The position numbers and the translations under genes were made by a program. A stretch of DNA of 64,000 bases from Mesaphorura yosii (taxonomy: Eukaryota; Arthropoda; Collembola; Poduromorpha; Tullbergiidae), in the NCBI GenBank assembly GCA_009869945.1, contig WIXG01000101.1:160865-224864 (forward strand). Direction: 5' to 3'. The notes under the pieces were generated by a model, which searched no databases, was not told the DNA's origin, and saw only the letters and a list, made by a program, of their open reading frames with translations. Position 1 is the first letter of the stretch; each line of letters starts with the position of its first letter. Positions 1 to 14,001 of the stretch are shown piece by piece.

Positions 1-28
1 ATTTTGAAGATCTCAAAATCGGGTGGCA

Positions 29-768
29 ATGGGCAACATTTTTCGTTGTTGTGGACGAACTGGAAAGCCAGCAGCGCGAGTAGTGGCCTACATTGATTTG
101 GTAAGTCGTTAAGTAGCAGTTTAATTCATTCGTTGTTAATTGCATTGTTCCATTCTTCCGGTTCATTCATTTTTAGACCATCGCGTTCCTGTCCTTATTG
201 GCCGGATTTTTACTGCTGACGTCTTATCCTGGGCAGTTTGTTTCAAAACGAGAAGGGGATACAAAGCTTGGAAGTGAGTCTTAAAACTATTAACTGCATT
301 TAAGCTATATTAAGGCTCAGCAAATTAACTTTTAACTTTGCAGGCACGCCAAACATCGTGACGATAATCATCTTCCTGGCTGTTTTCTTCGTCGAGTGCT
401 GTTTGGGTGCACTGCTTCTGAGCGCCGCAAGAAATGTAAGCAAACTCTCGTATTACATCTTTTAATGAGCATAGATCCATAACATAGACAATCTAAAGTT
501 TGCTAACACATTTGTCCTCACACAGAAAGACGCGAATCAATGTGACAATTGGTTCAAGATCCGCCTCATCCTCCTCTGCGTGTTTGTGTTTGCACTGATT
601 TACGGCCTGAGTGCGTCACAGTTGCCGGTGATCATTTTCGTCGGAGGTGGTTTCGGACTCCTGTACATCCTCTACCGCGTCTACACGCTGATGATCGTCA
701 AATTCTTCCAGAACGAGATTGAAAACAACTTCAAGATTGCACTGGAAGTGGTACAGCAGAAAGCTTAA
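29..768 (+). CDS. Small four-transmembrane protein
   Basis: Four exons (29-100, 177-273, 344-435, 526-768) join in frame into about 167 residues. The short N-terminus carries a Cys pair (FRCCGRTGK). Four hydrophobic segments follow, starting TIAFLSLLAGFLLLT, IVTIIIFLAVFFVE, LILLCVFVFALIYG and VIIFVGGGFGLLYILY. The tail (FFQNEIENNFKIALEV) is polar and probably cytosolic. No signal peptide, enzyme motif or catalytic residue is visible. Size and layout recall small arthropod four-TM families such as DUF4728 or LAPTM-like proteins, but I cannot assign a family firmly. The start is the first ATG of the frame, 28 bases into the window, so an upstream exon cannot be excluded. All junctions are GT-AG. 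Coding status is solid; function is unknown. Confidence 0.75.
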
Positions 769-853
769 GAAGGCTGGCTGTGGGATGACGATTAATATTT
801 TATAGTAAAGCTAAATTCCTATTCATTTTAATGTTACTGTTCGAAGGAGGCCA

Positions 854-859
854 AATAAA
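854..859 (+). promoter_or_regulatory. Poly(A) signal AATAAA of the four-TM gene
   Basis: Canonical hexamer 86 bases after the stop codon. The following stretch up to 1369 shows no convincing coding sequence or RNA gene and should hold the promoter of the VPS9 gene. Confidence 0.55.
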
Positions 860-1369
860 GAGTGCAAGAATGATTCATTAAACAAACTCGTACCAGGCTT
901 GCAGTTTCTGGAGCAGAATTTACATGTACGCAGTTGGCAGCAGTTACTGGTCGACTTGGTCGGTGATTCATAAGTTGAACTTGGAGTACATGCGAAATAT
1001 TAACGGTAGAAGTAGAAATCTTTGTTCCTGGAGCCAGTTGCCAGCAAGCGAAAGCGGCCGCTCACCACAGAACAGAAGTTAATGTAAACATTGTGCCAGT
1101 TTTGCGTGTACGTGAATAGCGTTAAGTGTATTAGTTTATTGAACATATGATAAAGAATGTACATAGGGAACATAGCTGAACAGCTGCGTTGCATGGCATG
1201 ATAACGAGAGCATTCGTCACCCTTTTCGACGAAATGCAACAAGTGTTTCCGTGAGTTCCTTCAAAATTGGCATTTGGTAGTCACATTTGGTGCTTCCTCC
1301 CTGCTACAATTGCGAAATGTAGTCTACGTTTTAGATTAAAAATTTTGTAGTCTTGATTAGTCTAAGAAA

Positions 1370-3507
1370 ATGGGGCTATCAGAAGACGAATTATTTATCG
1401 TGAACGTCGTGGGCGAGCAAAACATCAATGTTGAGCTCCAAGAAATCAAGAATGAGCTCAACGCTTTTCTTGACCCGTTTTCGAAGCACTTCAGACGGAA
1501 GTTAATCACCGACGTGCAACAATTAAGACGTGACCTGGAGACACAGATAAAAGACAAAAATCAGCTTAATTCGCAGACGCAAATCAACATATCAAATCTG
1601 CTCAACGAGTTCTTCATGACACTGGAAACCAATCTGGACCTGGCAGAGTTCAGCGGCGACGCACAGTTCACGGCGGAGACGAAAGACTACCTTCTGAAGC
1701 TCGTGGAAAAGTACATCACGACAATTTACTACCAGAAGTTGTTTCAGCTCGTTGAAATTGAGGACTTTGAAAACGGTGGAGAGCGATTGGAAGAAACGTA
1801 AGTTCCTCGGCCGGAAATTGGAGCCCGTTGCAATTTCTGGCCTTCGCTATTCTATCCTGTCATTGCTGTCATTTTAGAGTCGAAAAATTTCGCTGGATCT
1901 GCTGTGAGCATCTTGATCTCAGGCTCAACGAGGATGATCAAGACGTTCGCGTGTTTATCTACTCCGCAATACGAAGTATTTGCCAATCGAGTCAGTCATT
2001 TCAATGGAATGTCGAATTGACTTGGAATATTTTATTTGCGACTTGGCAGGTTTGCTTCTTGTAACTTCGGTGAAACCACCACACCAGAAACTAAATTGCA
2101 TCTCGCAATTCTGCAAGTTTGTGATGGGCGCCTTGTGCGAATCCCGAGAAACCGAAACCGAAAAGAGCCAATCCATATCAGCCGATGATTTCTTGCCAGC
2201 CTTAATCTACAGCCTATTGAAAGCAAAAGTTCCACAACTCTCCCTTCACGTGTCTTTCATAAATCACTTTATTGGGATCAGGAGCGATTTGGAACGAGGA
2301 GAAGTCGCGTATCACTTCACAAGTTTTGTAAGCCATACCTTCGTGTTTAGAAGTTCTGAATCAGATTACTATTTTCATTTTCGTTTCAGATTGCTGCGCT
2401 GGACTTTATAAAGCACCTGGATGGAGCTAGTTTCACCGACTCAACGAATTCTTTGCTGCTTTCCAAGTATTTCAACACCTCTGTCAACCTGATCCATGAC
2501 GAAGTTCGGATGATGAACCAGAAAAAAAGAGAAGACATGTTGCGAAGCTTGAAAGAGAAAATATGCTCCAGTGAAGTACGTACAATACAAAAACCAACAG
2601 TGAGGACTCAAACACTCAAACTGTCTTTAACGTTCTCATGCCTGTGTAATTTTACGTAGAAATTGGTGGCGTCCAAAGCGTCGGACATGAAAGAGAGAAA
2701 GTGCTGGAACGTAATCAAATGGATACCTATCGTCAATATCGGATACGGAGGAGCACGAAGCATTGCGTACATTTGCAAGGGCAATAAAGAAGAGGCGCTT
2801 AATTCTGTTGTGGGTAAGTGGCAATTATCAGTGCTTTCTTAATTGTTAAGTCTTGTCGCGAGCGACTACTACTAATTCATGTTCGTGTTTGTGGTTGTTG
2901 CGCAGGCGTGGCTGGTGGTTTGGCCGGACTCGGAGCTGGCATCGCTGCAGCGACAATCAGCGGACCAATGATTGTGCCAATAACCGCCGGCCTCATCTGC
3001 AGTGGCTCTGCAAATCAGGCCGTGACAGGTGGTGGCGAGCTGGCGATCGAAGCACGCGAAAATCCCGGCCTGTTCAAGAAGCTATCGCCTGACGGGAAAG
3101 AGAAGAAAATCTACGTCAAGATGATAAAGGACGCTCCAATCCTTGGAATGCTCTACTCGACTCTTCGTTCCACAGTCTACCTGGCCAAAGGGAATAAGAA
3201 GGAGGCGAAACAATCGTCCGTCAATGCTGTGGTGAACGCAGGAGCCTCCGCTGTCGGAATTTCTGCCGGAGTCGGAATGGCGAAGCTGTCGAGCCAGTTG
3301 ACGAGTGTTGCCTCGACCACTGTCGATGGCGCGGACGACATCGTGAAGCCAATTAGCACCGAAGTCGTTGAATTCATCACTGCGCAGGCGGCCAAGGTAG
3401 CAGCGAGTCCAAGTGTCAATGTTGCAGTGCACGTCGGCGCGAATTCCTGCTCCCGGTATATCATTGAGGAAGGGCTGTTTAGCGAGACTGACGACTACCT
3501 GTTTTAG
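1370..3507 (+). CDS. VPS9-domain Rab GEF fused to a duplicated glycine-rich module
   Basis: Six exons (1370-1797, 1878-1975, 2050-2327, 2390-2575, 2660-2813, 2906-3507) give about 581 residues. Residues about 145-320 form a VPS9 domain, the catalytic module of Rab5-type guanine nucleotide exchange factors. It contains the helix VKPPHQKLNCI, the core ADDFLPALIY (D221/D222) and GEVAYHFTSF (Y263); the conserved Asp and Tyr of VPS9 enzymes are therefore present. The N-terminal 140 residues are helical, with no zinc finger, SH2 or ankyrin domain. The C-terminal 230 residues are unusual: a motif of the form P-I-x-G-x-x-Y-x-x-x-R-x-x-x-Y-x-x-K-G-N-K-x-E-A occurs twice (around WIPIVNIGYGGARSIAY and DAPILGMLYSTLRSTVY). 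Each copy is followed by a Gly/Ala-rich hydrophobic stretch that could insert in a membrane. The intron at 1976-2049 is inferred from the frame change and domain alignment. VPS9 assignment is strong; the role of the tail is unknown. Confidence 0.8.
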
Positions 3508-3664
3508 GATTCGTTGTCAAAATTGGTCCAAGTACCTTGTATTAATCCAATCCAAGATTGTTATTCACCAAAGCAAAGACTGATAAGTGGCCTTCTGTTG
3601 AACGCATGCATGGTACAAGCATAAGCTTTTGTAATTCAATTAGCGCTGATTAACACAAGTTGTT

Positions 3665-3670
3665 AATAAA
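3665..3670 (+). promoter_or_regulatory. Poly(A) signal AATAAA of the VPS9 gene
   Basis: Hexamer 158 bases after the stop. Only about 120 bases separate it from the stop codon of the convergent F-box gene, so the two 3' ends lie almost back to back. Confidence 0.5.
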
Positions 3671-3790
3671 AAATATACTACACATTTTTTGATTTGAACT
3701 GATTTTATATTTTACATGTATTTCATGCGTTTAACCTTTTGCGCTTTGCGCTGTAAACTAGAAATTACAGTAGCGGAAAGCTTTACAGTA

Positions 3791-5229
3791 TTAAAATCGT
3801 GCGTGCAAATCTTGCGTCTTGAAATACTTCAAATGTGCGAGTTCCGGAAATACGCACTGCAGATTGGTCATGTCCTCCGAAGTGAGGTACGCGTCAATCC
3901 GGATTGCTCTCAATTCTTTATGCTCTCGCACATCTGCAACGTCTTTCAGCAGACTCGTGAAGTCTTCAAACGGATCCCTGTCACAGACGCGGATCCAAAG
4001 TCGACTCAGCCGTGGCAAGTGATTGACAAACTTCAGACTGGTGACCAGGTTGTCGGGAACTTCCAGCGTCCGAAGCTCATGCAGCGTGACTCCGTACGGG
4101 AAGGCGTCCAAATCGGGAGCAAGCATGCCCCTCCATATTTTCAGGCTCCGGAGGTTGGGCGCCTGCTGCTGCAGCAGGGCTGCGAATCCTCGCTCATTCA
4201 CGATCTGCCCAACGTCAATTTCGAGTGTTTCTAGCCTCAGGCCGAGGCTGTGCAGCACTTTCCATTCGTCGTCGCCGATCATTCGTGTTGCGTAATCACT
4301 GCGATATTGGAAAAAGAGCACCTCCTGTAAACTCTGAAAAATGCTAAATTGCTACGCTTAAACTTACGTTTGCCCGAAAATATTCAAGGCTTTGATTTGC
4401 ATTCGCGATTTGTGTCGAAGCAAACCTGTCAAGCATACGTGCAATTTTTCTTCAGTCAGATCAATTAATTTCAGCTCCTGAAAATGTGAAAATGTGAAAG
4501 ACATCTAAAAATGTCCAAAATTTGTGAAACCTTACGCTCAGCGAAGGAAAGGAGTCAAACAATTCATCCCACGTGAAAGGCAGTAAATTCAAGTTTGTAA
4601 AGTCAGAATCTTCGTCCGTGTTTATGTAAGTGAACGATTTCAGGTTCGTGGAGACTGGAAGATCACGCACGAGGTCACCGTCGTACCGCCAAAAGTAGCT
4701 CGACTCAAACGTTAGACGCTCGAGGCTGGAATTCGGTGAGAACAAAATCTTCCTGAAGTACTGGTCGTTTAGCACGACGTGCGACAGCTTCAGGGATTTC
4801 ATGTGCGGGACGCAGCGCTCCACGAATTTATCCAGGTTTTCCCGATCCCACAACCACGAGGAGCTGCCAAGGTTGAAATGCTCGTACCGGAATGAAGTTT
4901 GCGGGACAAACTCCAGAAAAGCGAGGAAATGCTCGTAAAGAAGCGTGCGAAGGTTGACCGAAGCTCGCTCCTGCAGCGGCGGCGACGCGGATCGCGACCA
5001 GTCGGCGCAGACGAGACGAGCCGGCTTCAAGTCTGCCACGCTCAGGTAGGCCAGAATTCGCTCGAGTATCTGAAAACGAAGACGAAGGGGAGACGGTTTA
5101 CAAAATGACTGAAAATGTGAATGCAAAATCGTCATCGCCATCGCCTTAAAGCTAACAAAATGTACTTACGGTTGGGTTGAAAAGCGGGTGGCATTCTTCC
5201 CGGCCGTCTGGATGAGTGAACACATGCAT
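3791..5229 (-). CDS. F-box / leucine-rich repeat protein
   Basis: Four exons on the minus strand (5229-5170, 5069-4536, 4477-4368, about 4331-3791) encode about 414 residues. An F-box lies at residues about 17-45 (NPTILERILAYLSVADLKPA, then RLVCADW), the element that binds Skp1 in SCF ubiquitin ligases. The remainder has irregular leucine-rich repeats (for example LKSLKL-, LERLTF-, LRSLKIW- and LRTLEV-like strands), which in this family recognise substrate. The start ATG at 5229 was chosen because it opens the frame that joins in phase to the F-box exon; the longer frame overlapping it joins out of phase. The last acceptor is ambiguous (CAG versus CAGAG), and only the second keeps the frame. 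The substrate cannot be predicted. Confidence 0.75.
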
Positions 5230-5642
5230 TTTCAGGCAGCAAAATGCAAACGGAAGGAAAGCGCAAGTAAAACGAGTCAAATTCCTGAATGACTGGGCAA
5301 AATTTTGGAAAATTTCTCGGGTTTTGTGGCTGTGGATGCGAATTGCTAAGTCCTGCGTCTGCGTCTTCAGACAACTTCAGGACTTGATTTTCATACGCTG
5401 ACTCATTTTCAAAGAAAGGGTTTGTTGGTGCATCGATGATTTCGAGCTCGGGTGAGCTATATTTAACCCCATGAATGCCGCGGAAGGTTCGACGCTCGAC
5501 TGACTGTCGCCGTTGCCAAATGACACAATACAACAATACAGCCTGTCATGTTGCTATGCGTAACATTTCGTTTCGGGTACTTCGAAGCCCTTCCAAAGGG
5601 CCTCTTTTTATGGCCAGATTCGTACGCAACAATCGCGTACAA

Positions 5643-5648
5643 TTTATT
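5643..5648 (-). promoter_or_regulatory. Poly(A) signal of the glycine-rich gene
   Basis: AATAAA on the minus strand, 33 bases past the stop codon. Confidence 0.5.
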
Positions 5649-5680
5649 AATAACTTCTGTAACAAGCGTGTTGTGTATTT

Positions 5681-6644
5681 TCAATGGTAGCCACCATAAC
5701 CACCGTAGCCGCCGCCTCCATGCCCGTAGCCGCCGCCTCCATGTCCGTAACCGCCACCTCCATGTCCGTAGCCTCCACCTCCATGTCCGTAGCCTCCACC
5801 TCCATGTCCGTAGCCTCCACCTCCGCCGCCGCCCCTGTAAGAACGAAACATGAATCAGTGAAGTAGAATGAGAAAGAAACAGCAACTTGAGTTACCCGTG
5901 CCCGTAGCCTCCACCACCGCCGTAGCCTCCATGCCCGTGCCCACCGCCGCCGTGACCTCCACTGCAAACAAAGTATGCCTTCTTTTCTTTCCACCTGAAT
6001 CTTCGACCGAAATGGACAATGTATAGGTAAACTTACCCGTATCCTCCTCCACCACCATGCCCATAGCCACCTCCTCCGTGTCCGTATCCACCTCCGCCTC
6101 TGGAAATCAGATTCACGGTGCCTTCAGCTTCTGGTAACTTAATCAGGTGTGTAAAGCAAAGTCACTCCACCGCCCACTTACCCGTGTCCGTAGCCTCCGT
6201 GTCCGTATCCCCCACCACCGTGCCCGTAGCCGCCATAACCCCTGAAAATATTGCGTGTAATCAAAATGCGATGCAGTGCGAAATACTAATGAGCTATAAC
6301 CCGAGCCAGTCGTACCCGTGACCACCTCCTCCATAGCCTCCATAGCCTCCATAACCGCTAAAGGCAAGAAACGCAAACGTGTCATAAGTCTGGAGTGTCT
6401 CAACGTGCCCCACCGGGCCACCAGTCGGCACGACTTACCCGCCGCCATGTCCATAGCCTCCTTTATGGTACCCTGTTCTGAAAATATTGGATGGATTAAA
6501 CGATGTGAACTGCGCCACATGCCAGGCATTTGCATTGACTTTGATTTACCCCGATTCGGCCAGCCTTCCAAAATGCATAAGCAGAACCAGTGTGGCGAAG
6601 ACGAAGATCTGCCATGTCTGGAAGCCTGAACTCGCCATCATCAT
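5681..6644 (-). CDS. Secreted glycine-rich GYGHGG repeat protein
   Basis: Seven exons on the minus strand (6644-6550, 6477-6439, 6357-6316, 6241-6182, 6099-6037, 5961-5896, 5834-5681) give about 172 residues. A run of three ATGs opens a signal peptide with core FVFATLVLLMHF. The mature part is almost entirely Gly, Tyr and His in units such as GGYGHGGG and GGGGYG, with no cysteine. Every internal exon begins and ends in phase 2 and encodes whole repeat units. The last exon holds near-perfect 21-bp tandem units (about 5752-5817). Such proteins occur in arthropods as cuticle or silk-like matrix components and as glycine-rich antimicrobial peptides; the sequence does not decide between these. The His content could allow metal binding (inference). 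The divergent SIAH-like gene starts about 0.9 kb upstream. Confidence 0.85.
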
Positions 6645-6734
6645 CGCCTTTGAAGACTAAAATTATAAATTGAAGCTGATCACCTGAAAATCATTAATGA
6701 CGACTGCAGCGGCGGCGGTGTGACGTGGTGTCCC

Positions 6735-6741
6735 TTTTATA
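6735..6741 (-). promoter_or_regulatory. TATA box of the glycine-rich gene
   Basis: TATAAAA on the minus strand, about 90 bases upstream of the start codon. It would place transcription initiation about 60 bases before the ATG. A clear TATA box fits a strongly or tissue-specifically expressed gene. Confidence 0.6.
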
Positions 6742-7539
6742 GACTAGTTCTTGCAATTCAAACTGCGTCTGCGTCTTTCATTTTGCCATCCGAAGAGCTC
6801 AAGCACTCGAATGATTAATGCAAATTAAGCATGAAAGTTAATTTCAGGTTGAGATTATTTCCGCAGCTTGAAATAACCTTGGGACTTGAGGCTCTCTGCA
6901 ACGACAATTAAATATAATTAAAAGGGGTTTCATTGCATAATTTCATTGTAGGCAGGCAGGCTCACAAGTTGGGGCAACAATCACAGAAATGCAATGATTG
7001 AAAAGAAAAGTTCTCAGAAAGAAGTTCGTGTCAATCGAATCTCAGTTACAATCAAATTATCGCGTAAACAGTAAACACCTACGCGCAAGCCTGAGATCAC
7101 ATTGGGCTAAATGCCAATGATCGAATGGATTTAAGTATATTCAATTGATAGCAAACGATTGCAGAATCTGACTTTCCCACACTACGACAAACCTTTTGTT
7201 GTACAGTTTGGTATTTGCAGGAGATTCCACTCGTGCCAACGGCATTGCGATTGCGAGTCGCCCAGCAGAATCGAATTGGATTCGGATTGGAAGATGCGCT
7301 GACATCAGCTGCAATCTTTCATTTGCATGCATGCATGTATCGTTTTGATTTTTAGATCAACTGCTTCTGTGTTTCAGTTTCGTAATTACTTCGTCTGTCC
7401 TGCTGATGGTTTCATTTACGTTTCCGGATCACACCGAGACAGACAGACTGGCGACTGGGTTCCGACAATTCTAACTTTTTTCAGTTAACCGTGTAGATAG
7501 TTGACAAATTTGTAATCGTGACCAAAGTAAGACACCGAA
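6742..7539. other. Divergent intergenic region
   Basis: About 0.8 kb of AT-rich DNA between the glycine-rich gene (-) and the SIAH-like gene (+). No open frame with coding character or RNA gene was seen. It presumably contains both promoters. Confidence 0.4.
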
Positions 7540-8693
7540 ATGTCCGATAACGCACACTCTGGCGTCAAGGAGGTTGATCTGGCCCTAACAGAGCTGAAGA
7601 TCAATGAAGTCAATGGCGAACCTGTCGCTCTTGCCAATTCCGAAGACTTGCTCAGGCTGCTAGAATGTCCAATCTGCACTCTGATTCAGGTGGCTCCCAT
7701 CTATAACTGCGAATCTGGCCATAGCATTTGCTACAGATGTCGACGGCAAACTAAGAGATGTCCGACATGTCGGAGACCATTCACAAGTGCAAGAAACTAC
7801 TTGGCGGAATCGATTGCGGAAACTGCAAAAATCACCTGTGCTTACACGGACAAAGGCTGCACCGTTGTGTCAACTGTTTTGGATCATTCTGCTCACGTTG
7901 CAAACTGTGATTTCAGGTGAGTCGAACATTAATATGAATTCTTCAGTTCACGCGCTTACCTTGCCTAAGTCATAAATTACTTTGATAGACCTGTCATATG
8001 CTACGTAACGAAGACGGCAGTCTGTAAAGGTGTTTCCGTTGAACTCTCGTCTTTATTCCCTCACTTGATTGGCAAACACTCCATTGCTGGTCATGAATTG
8101 GAGTACGATATGCTCTGCGACAAGGTCGAAAGGACTTCTGTCTTAAATAATGGTAAGTACCTCTCATTCAATATCAAAAATGGTTATGAACTGAACTTAT
8201 AAATCCTGGGATTAGGAGCAAGATGGCCCCCATTCTACCTGAAGGTCGAGAACAACATTTTCTTGAAGGAAACGGTATTTGTAAATGGAATTTTATACTG
8301 GTGGATTGTTCTTGTGTCCGCTCGTCCTAAGGATGCCAACGAATACTGTTCAACCATTGTTATACTATTGAGCAAATCAGATGTAAGTCACTGGACCACT
8401 ATTATTGACGAACTCCACATGCTTAGCTATCGAACTTGTAAAATCTTTGAGATTCTGCTTTTTTGCAGGACATGACGTTCAAATACTCGGTTCCAGTGCA
8501 CCACTTTCGAAAATCGCCGGATCAAATCATTTCATCTGGAAAATGTGCTTCGTTGCCGTACAACTCCGTGATTCCATTTTCCAGGAGCGAAGAGCATGGA
8601 GGAATCATGTACGCGCATTGCTGGGACATGCAATTTTCGGTTTCCAAGAAAGAGAAAGAAGCCAAGCGTCAAGAACTATTTATAATGTATTAA
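7540..8693 (+). CDS. SINA/SIAH-like RING E3 ubiquitin ligase
   Basis: Four exons (7540-7916, 7989-8152, 8216-8382, 8469-8693) encode about 310 residues. A RING finger spans residues 43-77 (LECPICTLIQVAPIY, CESGHSICYRC, RCPTCRRPF) and would recruit the E2. It is followed by the SIAH-type zinc-finger pair: C100, C107, H119, C123, then PVIC, AVC and the histidines of FPHLIGKHS. The C-terminal half matches the position of the TRAF-like substrate-binding fold. The length fits seven-in-absentia family members (about 280-320 residues). The RING and C-terminal part diverge from SIAH1/2, so a SINA-like paralogue is likelier than the orthologue. It would act in the cytosol, tagging substrates for proteasomal degradation (family knowledge). 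The start ATG has a good context and opens the only frame reaching the RING. Confidence 0.85.
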
Positions 8694-8705
8694 GGACACT
8701 GACAT

Positions 8706-8711
8706 TTTATT
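8706..8711 (-). promoter_or_regulatory. Poly(A) signal of TMEM222
   Basis: AATAAA on the minus strand, 132 bases past the TMEM222 stop. It lies beyond the plus-strand signal at 8799, so the two 3' untranslated regions should overlap. Confidence 0.5.
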
Positions 8712-8798
8712 AGCTTAGCAATCTTATAATAGCGACGGTGTATTTGTTTATACGATTGTAAAGAAAAGATATCACAAAATCAAATGACAAGTACAGAC

Positions 8799-8804
8799 AA
8801 TAAA
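8799..8804 (+). promoter_or_regulatory. Poly(A) signal of the SIAH-like gene
   Basis: AATAAA 105 bases after the stop codon and only 39 bases before the stop codon of the convergent TMEM222 gene. Confidence 0.55.
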
Positions 8805-8842
8805 TTAATAATGTTTAATATAATTCTTTGTCCCGTCCCACC

Positions 8843-9695
8843 TTACAACTTTATAACACAGACGACAGTGATCACTGTCACGAGAAGACAGGATGGGAGC
8901 CAAGTTTTCAGAAATCCGGCGAGTCCCACGAATTTGCTGTACCACATCATGTAAAATGTCAGCCAAACCATGTTCCATGATTTCGACCCTTTGTAAGTCA
9001 TGAGGTTCAGCGCGTACGCGCAGTGAGAATGACAATTATCGCAGATTAAGTTGTGCATGCGGGTTTTGTACTCTTCAGACGCTTCGTGCACTGCGCGGTC
9101 CCAACCCGCCACACCACCCAGGGCGAAAGTGGAGTCAAGAGTCCAATACTTGGTTGGATTGCCAAATGCCATGCTAGAATATTGCAATTACAGGCGTTAT
9201 TGATACTGAACGAAATTGGAAGCAAATTAATTATTTCAGGGGACTCGGTCTTACTTGTCTTCCGTCACGCAGTAAGGACCAGCAAAGTCCCTAATTATTC
9301 CACTCGAATAGCAAATGCCCATGTGTCCAATTACTGGAAACAGCCAGCTGTTAAGATGAAAGTCAGCATTATTAGCTTCGGCTTAGCCAGTACGCACGGT
9401 ATACCATTAAAGCATTCAGACAATCAACTTACGTAAGTAGTGGAATTGGACACCAAACAATGGAGAAAGGGTACCGGTGCTTCTTGAAGTCCATTTCTCC
9501 AACGCCTCTGTTGCTCATGTTTGAGTCTCTACCCGGGTGATAGTTTCCAGCGTCTGCACGAGTTGGTGGACTTGAGCCGACAATTTCAACTTCTGGCGAT
9601 TCTTCTTCCTTATAATCTCCCATTAGACTACTTGCTTCACTTCCATACAATCCGCTTGACTGTGACGTTACTATTCTGGAAGCGGACTCTGTCAT
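8843..9695 (-). CDS. TMEM222: TMEM222 (DUF778 / RTE1-related membrane protein)
   Basis: Three exons on the minus strand (9695-9433, 9347-9255, 9173-8843) give about 228 residues. After an acidic, disordered N-terminus of about 70 residues comes the DUF778 core: YPFSIVWCPIPLLTWLFPVI, GHMGIC, RDFAGPYCV, MAFGNPTKYW, then AVHEASEEYKTRMHNLICDN and CHSHCAYALNLM. Two C-terminal hydrophobic segments follow (MVWLTFYMMWYSKFVGLAGF and WLPSCLLVTVITVV). The motif order is that of animal TMEM222 and the plant RTE1 family. The conserved Cys/His cluster (CDNCHSHC) is intact. The molecular function in animals is not established. The start is the first ATG of the exon; an earlier coding exon is not evident. 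Confidence 0.9.
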
Positions 9696-10902
9696 TCAGT
9701 CGTTCGGACCAAAAGGGAGGTTGCTGTTCTCAAGTTCGATGTTGACGAATTCGCATGTAACGATAGAACTAAAATTAAGACGGAAAAGCTAAAATGCTAA
9801 TTTTGTATTTTACAGATTAATTGACCATTCGAATTGAGTTTCATACCAAAAAAGGTTGCGGAGAATGCGCAGCGGTTGCGGAGTTCGGATTCGACCGTCC
9901 GTTGGTTTGAAACGTGCAGCTCCTAATTAATTTTTGCGAAATTAAAGTTAACTTTTTTGACTTGGCGAGTTTTGGCAATTTGAGTTTTGACTCAGCCGCC
10001 CTTTGTTTATTTCAGCTGACGACCACAAAGGCATAATGCTCTTTTACCCTTTCTACAGTGCGATTGTGATGTAACGCTTATTTCGAGCAGCAGCAGCAGC
10101 GGGGGTGGTGGTGGATTGTGGATTAAGGATAAGGACGTCGAATGTGAATTAAACTATACAATTGTTAAGCATTCGCGTTTATTCATTCAATTCAATCTTT
10201 CACATGTATGCATGTAAAAAATCTTGAGATCCTTTTATCACACGTCGTGAGCATGAAGCTGGGGCTGGCTGGCTATTACTCAACCGTGAGACCCCAAAGC
10301 ACTTAAGCACTTAATTCAAAATTCTGCTTACGCAAATGCTACCAAGCAACGAGACGAAGTAGCGAAGCAACCGAGCTTCAACGTTGGATGGTCACAATCA
10401 CAAAGCAGCGAGCGAGCGAGCAGCCTGTGGCAGGCAAGCCGAATGACTCAGTCAAAGACTCAGACTCGGTACTTTACTTGGGAAAGACGTAACGTAAACG
10501 CAGCAGTTTAGTGTTTAGTGGGTTTAGAAGAGCAGGAGCTGTCAGTCACCTTTTGTGCCTTTGCATTTTAAATATTATTGTGAAATTGTCTTTTGTTTTT
10601 GCATTTTACGTTTTGCAATTGTAATCTCCCAAGCTGATCTTGAACCAAGCCTGCGTCGCGTCTGACGAACCTCCTTCCTGTCGTATCATTGACGCATCCT
10701 GTCTTCCATAAGTCACAAGAAATTAAACTAGCTGGAGCATCAACCACTCGAGATTTAAAGTTCGGAGGTACACTCTTAACGTAGCCACGGCACTTCGCAG
10801 CAGTTGCAGTTGAAGAGTTGGAACCAATTGTCCAGGTGCCTTTCTCTGCTTTACCGTCCATCGCGTTTTGCGTTCGTCGCGTCGTTCACGTCTAATTCGA
10901 TA
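9696..10902. other. Divergent intergenic region
   Basis: Separates TMEM222 (-) and PLXDC (+). It contains a short CAG/GGT-rich simple stretch near 10087-10115. No supported gene was seen; promoters of both flanking genes and PLXDC 5' untranslated sequence are expected here. Confidence 0.4.

Positions 10903-14001
<3,099 letters not shown>

Noticed and set aside
5463-5994. Arg/Trp-rich, Glu/Thr-rich and Ser-rich frames overlapping the glycine-rich gene
   Set aside because: They are other-frame and opposite-strand readings of the Gly-Tyr-His repeat and contain no signal peptide or splice consistency.
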